Positions 58,501 to 64,000 of a DNA stretch of 64,000 nucleotides are shown piece after piece (position 1 is the first letter of the stretch; each line of letters starts with the position of its first letter). This stretch comes from Triops longicaudatus (taxonomy: Eukaryota; Arthropoda; Branchiopoda; Notostraca; Triopsidae): positions 1,364,001 to 1,428,000 of the forward strand of contig JAGQDJ010000260.1 in assembly GCA_022885665.1 (NCBI GenBank). The letters run 5' to 3'. The notes beneath the pieces are model-generated. The model was not told the origin of the DNA. It searched no databases and saw only the letters and a program-made list of their open reading frames with translations. The position numbers were made by a program, and so were the translations under genes.

Positions 58501-58516
58501 CCTCGTCGTCGGCCAT
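43539..58516 (-). CDS. CASK: CASK, membrane-associated guanylate kinase scaffold
   Basis: CASK is a synaptic/junctional scaffold with a CaM-kinase-like pseudokinase, two L27 domains, PDZ, SH3 and guanylate-kinase domains. Twenty exons in transcript order: 58516-58458, 57429-57317, 56566-56461, 56387-56310, 55568-55384, 55280-55105, 55002-54880, 54683-54485, 54324-54197, 52908-52735, 48646-48368, 47044-46880, 46272-46204, 45108-45010, 44922-44778, 44690-44571, 44483-44373, 44236-44129, 44010-43835, 43718-43539. All phases join to 930 residues. Kinase ~1-280 (MADDEVVFDDVYEL), L27s ~350-460, PDZ ~525-608 ([20 protein letters not shown]), SH3 ~619-690, guanylate kinase ~740-925 (VVLLGAHGVGRRHIKNTL); ends WVPVSWVY. 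The DFG motif is GFG162 as in other CASKs, but HRD reads HLD and position 146 is Asn. The 3.7-kb intron 48647-52734 holds a GC-rich island. Confidence 0.96.
48704..48765. repeat. A-rich low-complexity tract in a CASK intron
   Basis: AAAT/AAATA-type simple sequence close to the acceptor of the CASK exon at 48646; on the minus strand it is a T-rich polypyrimidine tract. Confidence 0.7.
49550..50110. promoter_or_regulatory. GC-rich island in a CASK intron, candidate internal promoter
   Basis: This ~560-bp stretch is visibly richer in G+C and CpG than the surrounding AT-rich intron. It lies ~1 kb upstream, in CASK orientation, of the exon that begins the linker before PDZ. A short CASK form starting near the PDZ is known in flies, so an alternative promoter is plausible. 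The minus strand has an open frame 50087-49743 with a hydrophobic N-terminus, of unknown meaning. Confidence 0.35.
55575..55635. repeat. A/T-rich simple sequence in a CASK intron
   Basis: A run of AATA/AAAT units immediately upstream, in gene direction, of the exon 55568-55384. Confidence 0.65.
57910..57928. repeat. (AT)n run in CASK intron 1
   Basis: A short perfect AT dinucleotide run follows a poly-A stretch in the first CASK intron. Confidence 0.8.
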
Positions 58517-60679
58517 GGTTCGTGAATTTTCGATTTGAACCGCTTAATATGCTAGCTATGATCGCTTATGGTAGTAAAAAATAAAAAAAAATTGTCTTTA
58601 ATTGGCCCCCTACTCAATTTGAGAAGAATCGCTCCAGAAACATCTGCATCATTCTGAAAAAAAACGGCAAAAATTCCATGATTGTTTATATAAACAACTC
58701 TAATAGATTAACAAACAACCCTAACGAATCGCATAAGCTTGAAATTAGGAAGACTCACGTTCCTTGTTAACCGTGCTAAGGAATATGAATATACACAAAG
58801 TTGACCACACTGAACTGAAAAGTTATTAAGCATTAAAACTTGAGAACAGTACATAAATAGTCCGGATTTTATGAAGGTTTATCAAATTGGCAGAAAGCGA
58901 TACGTAACGTAAAACTCGCAGCATACAACACAGTTATAGTATTTCATACAAACAGAACCGGAATGTTAACAGATAACGTTATGATTTTTTTACCTGTCTA
59001 TTGCTTTAACAGTGAAAAATTCACCCATGTAATTTCTCAAGACGCTGGAGTAGGGAGCTAGACCGGCAAGTTTAAACACAAAGTGGTTTCATTTTTCAGT
59101 AAATATGAACTGCGATCACAATAATAACAACTTGGAAAATCCAGGAACTTGGAAGGTGAACGAGGTGTTTGTGCTATGTGTAGGTTGTTGTGACTCGCAA
59201 ACAAAAACAAAGGCCATAAGCACCATTAGCACAGGAAAGTCGCCACAACTGTTTTATTAGTCCAATACACTTCGCCAATTGGAAATTTATTCACAGCCCT
59301 TCTTGTAAGGTGTTCTTATATTCCCCAGTTCAATACCCTCGGCAACAAAATTGACATGACAGACTCCCGGAGGAGCTAGCATGCAGAAGAAGACCTCCAC
59401 CGTCAAGCCGATCCTCTCCTCACTAACGACATCTATACAACAGTCCTTCCTACTTACAGCAACACTTCACTAGTACCGAAGTCGGGGCAGGATTTCCTAC
59501 ATGCAGCCTAGGGCAGGGGCGCAAGAACAGGGCAACCAAATTATTGCAATTTTTCAGTAATTTAAAACGGCCATATAAACCTATGTTTAAATTTACATTC
59601 TTAAACAGTAATTAAACTGAACGGTGCGTTTATGTTGTACATTTATACAGCTCACGCTGTCTAACTCAGTTATACTTTGGGTAGGTGTGTCGTTAAGTGT
59701 CAGCGCTATAAAGGTATATGGAGACATTCTCGTTTCGTTTTTTTAAAAAAAATTATCAAAGAGCGTGAGAAGTAGCCCATTGTTGGCTCTCGTTCCATTC
59801 GTTTCGCTGTTTCTAATGAGAAAGAACTGGGTTGTTGGAACTCTCGGAGTCTCCAGTAAGAGACGTAAAGAACGTGACACTTCGTTCTTTTGTATCACGA
59901 CAATACGCAAGGAAAATTAGTTAAGTGAATTGTTCAATTCAAGTACAGTACTGTCCATACTGATCTTCGTCTTCTTCATCAACTCAACAGAGCCTCGTTT
60001 TGTAATCAGCTTTTAGAAAAAAAAGACTGAGTAAAAAGGCTGAAAAGAAATGCATTAGATTATATTAAAACTTCAGTGTTAAATTAGTTTTGTTAATAAC
60101 GTTGAAGATACTTTCTAGTTAAGAAATAGGATTCATTTGCCCGTTAGGTCCAATTACTCTCGTACAGTAACTCCTTATTAGGAAGTCAACCGTGGGTCAA
60201 TAAATAACTCTTTTCAATCTGGTCATGTAGCCGTCAATAATAATGTCTTGTAATATGCTCTAAGTATTTTTCAAATTTCCACTTGCGAGCTTACAAGCAG
60301 AAAATCTTGTTCAATTTGTATTAAAACGGCAAACCTTTTCTTTCAACGTAGAAGCATTTTCCAGCATTACATTTAGCAAATGTGTTATATTTTTGCAAAC
60401 ATGCTGAAAAAGGTTTTTATTTAAGCTTAAAAATAGAAAATCAAAGAAGCTGCAGATGTATTTTCTGCAAGGTTCATTAGAAGTTTTTCCTTTCCTGGAA
60501 TATTCTGGTGCGAACGGCTCGTTTGGAGCGAAGAAATTATTTTTCTGCCGCAAGATGTCGTAGCACAGCAAAAACAAGTGAAGATATTTCTTCCCCAGAG
60601 TTCTATGTGTGCCAAACAATATCAATTTACACATGAACCAGTGTAATGTAACCTTTGCTTTTTTGCTATTAAGTTCATC
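58517..60679. other. Head-to-head intergenic region between CASK and NALCN
   Basis: About 2.2 kb of AT-rich DNA with no supported coding sequence. It should hold the promoters and 5' UTRs of both neuronal genes. Confidence 0.45.
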
Positions 60680-60691
60680 ATGCCTGCAGCA

Positions 60692-63600
60692 ATGCTTGGA
60701 CGAAAGCAAAGCTTAACCCGAGAACCCCATACTTGCGATTTGGTGCCCGATGAAAACATTCCTGGAACAGCAGCAGTGGAATGGGTTAACAAGGTCTTTT
60801 ATTAGTGTCCTTGCTTGCAGAATTAACCATAGTTGTTTTCTTTAATTAGATATGGGTCCGGCGCTTACTAAGGCTGTGTGCCTTACTCAGCCTAGTCTCA
60901 GTTTCTCTGAACACTCCACGCTCTTTTGAACGGTATCCATCATTGCCGTACGTCACATTCGGTTGTGACCTCTTCGTAGCAGTCTTGTTCTCTGCAGAAA
61001 TGATTGTCAAAATGAATACGAAAGGCTTTATCAAGGTTCCCGCTTAAGTTTAACATACGAATATATATATTTATTTATTTATTTAACTTGTAGGGGGAAT
61101 CTTCCTATTTTGCGGACCGTTGGTGTCGATTTGATGCTAGCATGCTTTTCTTCATATGGGCCTCTATTGTGTTAGAAGGCTTAGAGTTCTTTGCAATCGT
61201 TCCCGCCGCGTCATATTGGTCTATAGTGAGGGCCCCGCGCCCTTTGATCATGATTCGTTTTATCCGCGTATTCCTGAAATTTTCCATGCCGAAATCTCGG
61301 ATTAATCAAATTTTTAAGTAAATATTATCTTCAGGCCATAAAATTTCTTTACTACCTACGTTTCCTGTTTTCCAGGCGTTCGAGTCAACAAATATACAAC
61401 GTAACGCTATTTTTCGTTTTCTTCATGTCCTTGTATGGATTACTAGGCGTTCAGTTCTTTGGAGAGCTCCGAAACCATTGCGTACGAAATGACACAGATC
61501 CAGAGTATGGAATATTTAATTTTTATTTGAAGATTTCTTTGTTAAAGTTTTAGCAATCTATTTTAACTATTGCAGAGAACGGTTTGTATTTCGAAACCAT
61601 ACTAATTCAGTTTTTTTGTCACCTTTTTGGCTGCTAAATAAATCATTTTCATTTTGTTAGTGCGGTAACCTTGAATAGCTTGGCAATCCCCGACACTTAT
61701 TGTTCACTGGATCCAGATTCGGGTTACCAGTGTCCAGAGGGTATGAAATGCCTAAAACTGGAAATGTCACGCTATAAGACTGGTTTCAATGGCTTCGATG
61801 AAATAGGTAGAACGGTATTTGCTCTTGTTACCATAAAACGAATCTTATTACTTTTTTCCTTAATTGTAGCTACGAGTATCTTCACAGTTTACCAAGCTTC
61901 TTCACAAGAGGGTTGGGTGTTTATTATGTACCGTGCTGTGGACAGCTTACCCGGTTGGCGAGCTTTCATTTATTTTACTACCATGATTTTTTTCTTGTCA
62001 TGGTTAGTCAAGAATGTGTTTATTGCGGTTATTACTGAGACCTTTAATGAGATTCGAGTCCAGTTCCAACAAATGTGGGGTGTACGTGGGGGTCATTTGT
62101 CCGACCGACACGCAGCCGAAGTATCGTTTCATATTTCTCGTTTACAGACAAATTTGATCGCATTTTTCTCTTTTATTAGTTCTTAATCGGTGATGATAGA
62201 GGCTGGAAACTCGTTCCTACAGATGCAACCAAACACGAAAGCCGCACAGCTCGCTTGTGCATGCCGTTGCTAAATTCGGCTGCTTTTCATTTACTCCTCA
62301 TGATCGTTATCTTAGCCAATGGTATTATGACTGCTTCGATGTCTTTTAAGCACGATGGCCGGGCCCGGGAGGAGTTTTACCAAAACCATTTCTATGCTGA
62401 AGTAATTCTCTTCAGTTTTGTAGCATTGTTTCGCAAAATTTTTAATTGAATCGATTTTTGCAAGCCAGGTGGGCTTCACCATTTTCTTTGATCTTGAGGC
62501 CCTGTTAAAAATTTGGTGCTTTGGGTTCCGGAACTATATAAAGCGCTCAGTATTTAAGTTCGAGCTTCTGTTAGCGATTGGGACAACACTACATTTACTG
62601 CCGCAGTTTTATTTGTCAGCTTTAACCTACTTCCAAGTACGTTCCTTGGAGCGTGAAGTACTCAGTGTAATGCACTTATTGCCCTGATGATTGCTGTTAA
62701 CACGATTTCCTCTGTGCATCCGAACAGACAAGGAGTTGTGAGCTTTTCATCCAATTACGCCAAGGGCTGTTATTCTCCTTCGCTTAAGCGCCCTTTGTCT
62801 TTACTATCTGTAATTCAATTGGGTTTTATTAGGTGCTGAGGGTCGTTCGATTAATCAAAGCTTCGCCCATGTTGGAGGATTTCGTCTATAAAATCTTCGG
62901 ACCGGGCAAGAAACTCGGCTCTCTGATCATCTTTACCATGTGTCTCTTGATTATAACTTCGAGCATTTCCATGCAGCTGTTCTGTTTCTTGGCGGATTTT
63001 ACAAAATTCGAAACCTTCCCTGAGGTAAAGGAATCTGCCTTGACAATAGGGTTTCTGGGAATAAGAAAAATGAGTCGTGTAGGCTTTTATGTCCATGTTC
63101 CAAATTCTGACCCAAGAAGCTTGGTCTGAAGTTATGGACGAAACGATGTTGCGGAGCAGCGAAGCCTTGGCGCCCCTTGTGGCCGTTTATTTTATTTTGT
63201 ATCACTTGTTCGTCACGCTGGTAAGCAAGAAGATTACTACATAAACTCGGCTGCTGAGTAACGCTCTTCTCAGATTGTGTTGAGTTTGTTCGTTGCCGTG
63301 ATCCTCGATAACTTGGAATTGGATGAAGACATCAAGAAACTCAAACAACTCAAAGCTCGCGAACAAAGTGCGGAAGTGAAAGAAACGCTACCGAAAAGAT
63401 TGCGTCTGTTTGAAAAGTTCCCCGATCGTCCCCAAATGACACGGCTACACAAAGTGTCTTCCGATATCAACTTACCAAAAGTTTGTAGCAAAATTTTACT
63501 CTCAGGCTTACTTTTCCGTTTACTCGTTTACTCATAGATTTACTTATAACTTTGTTGACAATAACGTAAGATGTGAATGCGGTACTTTTACGTTATTTTT

Positions 63601-64000
63601 GTACTTAAATACCTATTCGTATGCAGATGCGGGATAGTTTCGTGAGGCAGTTTATGCTAGAAGCTGGAGACGACGAAGACCGCTTGTTGGACAAAAATGT
63701 TATAGACAACAAAGAAGATCGGCGCATCGCGTACCGCAAACGGCAACCCCTTAATTTGCTTACAAGTGCACAATACTTGGGAAACGTGAATCGTGATGTC
63801 AAGCAATGCTCGGTATCCAACATCATTAGGTAAAATCGAGTTCATTTTGTACACCTGTATTAACTTTTAAGTTTCTATTTTCGCTTTAGCTTAGTGTTTT
63901 ATTATTGACTAATATGAGTTTTTATGGCATAATTGATTTATTTTGCTTATTTTACTATAGCTCTTATTTTTTTACTTATTTTGCTAGCAAAGGACGTGAA
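60692..64000 (+). CDS. NALCN: NALCN sodium leak channel, N-terminal half (continues past window)
   Basis: NALCN (narrow abdomen in flies) is a four-domain channel carrying the background Na+ leak that sets neuronal resting potential. Exons: 60692-60793, 60850-61035, 61094-61317, 61376-61504, 61661-61806, 61870-62120, 62180-62401, 62469-62636, 62833-63024, 63083-63220, 63274-63480, 63627-63829; a further exon may start at 63988. They cover ~722 residues: all of domains I and II and the start of the II-III linker. The start MLGRKQSL matches invertebrate family members; an in-frame ATG at 60680 is possible. The S4-type segment of domain I reads RAPRPLIMIRFIRVF. Pore motifs are QASSQEGWVFIMYRA (I) and QILTQEAWSEVMDE (II), each with the expected Glu. 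Several donors are weak (GTCTTT, GTTCCC, GTTTGT). Confidence 0.94.

Noticed and set aside
1..64000. CRISPR arrays, operons, phage or bacterial mobile systems.
   Set aside because: The window is intron-rich animal DNA; no regularly spaced direct repeats or prokaryotic gene organisation were seen.

Overview
The window is animal nuclear DNA, most likely from an arthropod. Genes are split by short introns (often 45-70 bp) with GT-AG ends. It holds an arthropod-type cuticle protein with a chitin-binding domain, a group-7-allergen-like secreted protein and invertebrate-style NALCN and CASK genes. I cannot name the species. All gene models were built by hand from reading frames, splice sites and remembered family sequences, with no database search.

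Layout. 1-1.2 kb: 3' end of RECK (+). 2.4-7.3 kb: a 1,234-residue gene joining an ISXO2-like transposase domain to a POGZ/ZNF280-like zinc-finger array (+). 8.1-9.3 kb: group-7-allergen/BPI-like secreted protein (+). 10.5-19.1 kb: two tandem paralogues of a large secreted, probably GPI-anchored protein with a degenerate VWA-like fold (+, +). 19.8-25.6 kb: tripeptidyl peptidase II (+), convergent with intronless MSL2 (25.7-27.1 kb, -). MSL2 diverges from ASCC1 (27.6-29.3 kb, +) across a 473-bp shared promoter. 30.1-32.3 kb: PPM1L-like PP2C phosphatase (-).

32.3-39.2 kb is gene-poor. It carries a three-copy dispersed repeat, a tRNA-like (probable SINE) unit and decayed gene pieces: an EGF fragment, two tandem 5' pieces of MIOS, an ambiguous POU-like or MIOS-derived piece, and a LAMTOR3 pseudogene. 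39.2-40.1 kb: methionine sulfoxide reductase B (+). 41.6-42.5 kb: cuticle protein with a clear TATA promoter (+). 43.5-58.5 kb: complete 20-exon CASK (-), 930 residues. 60.7-64 kb: first half of NALCN (+), running off the right edge.

The genes are mostly unrelated housekeeping, neuronal and secreted functions, with no operon-like logic. The items most worth a second look are the transposase/zinc-finger fusion, the VWA-like tandem pair, the altered CASK pseudokinase motifs, the insertion inside the PP2C domain, and the pseudogene cluster that includes pieces of two mTORC1-pathway genes.
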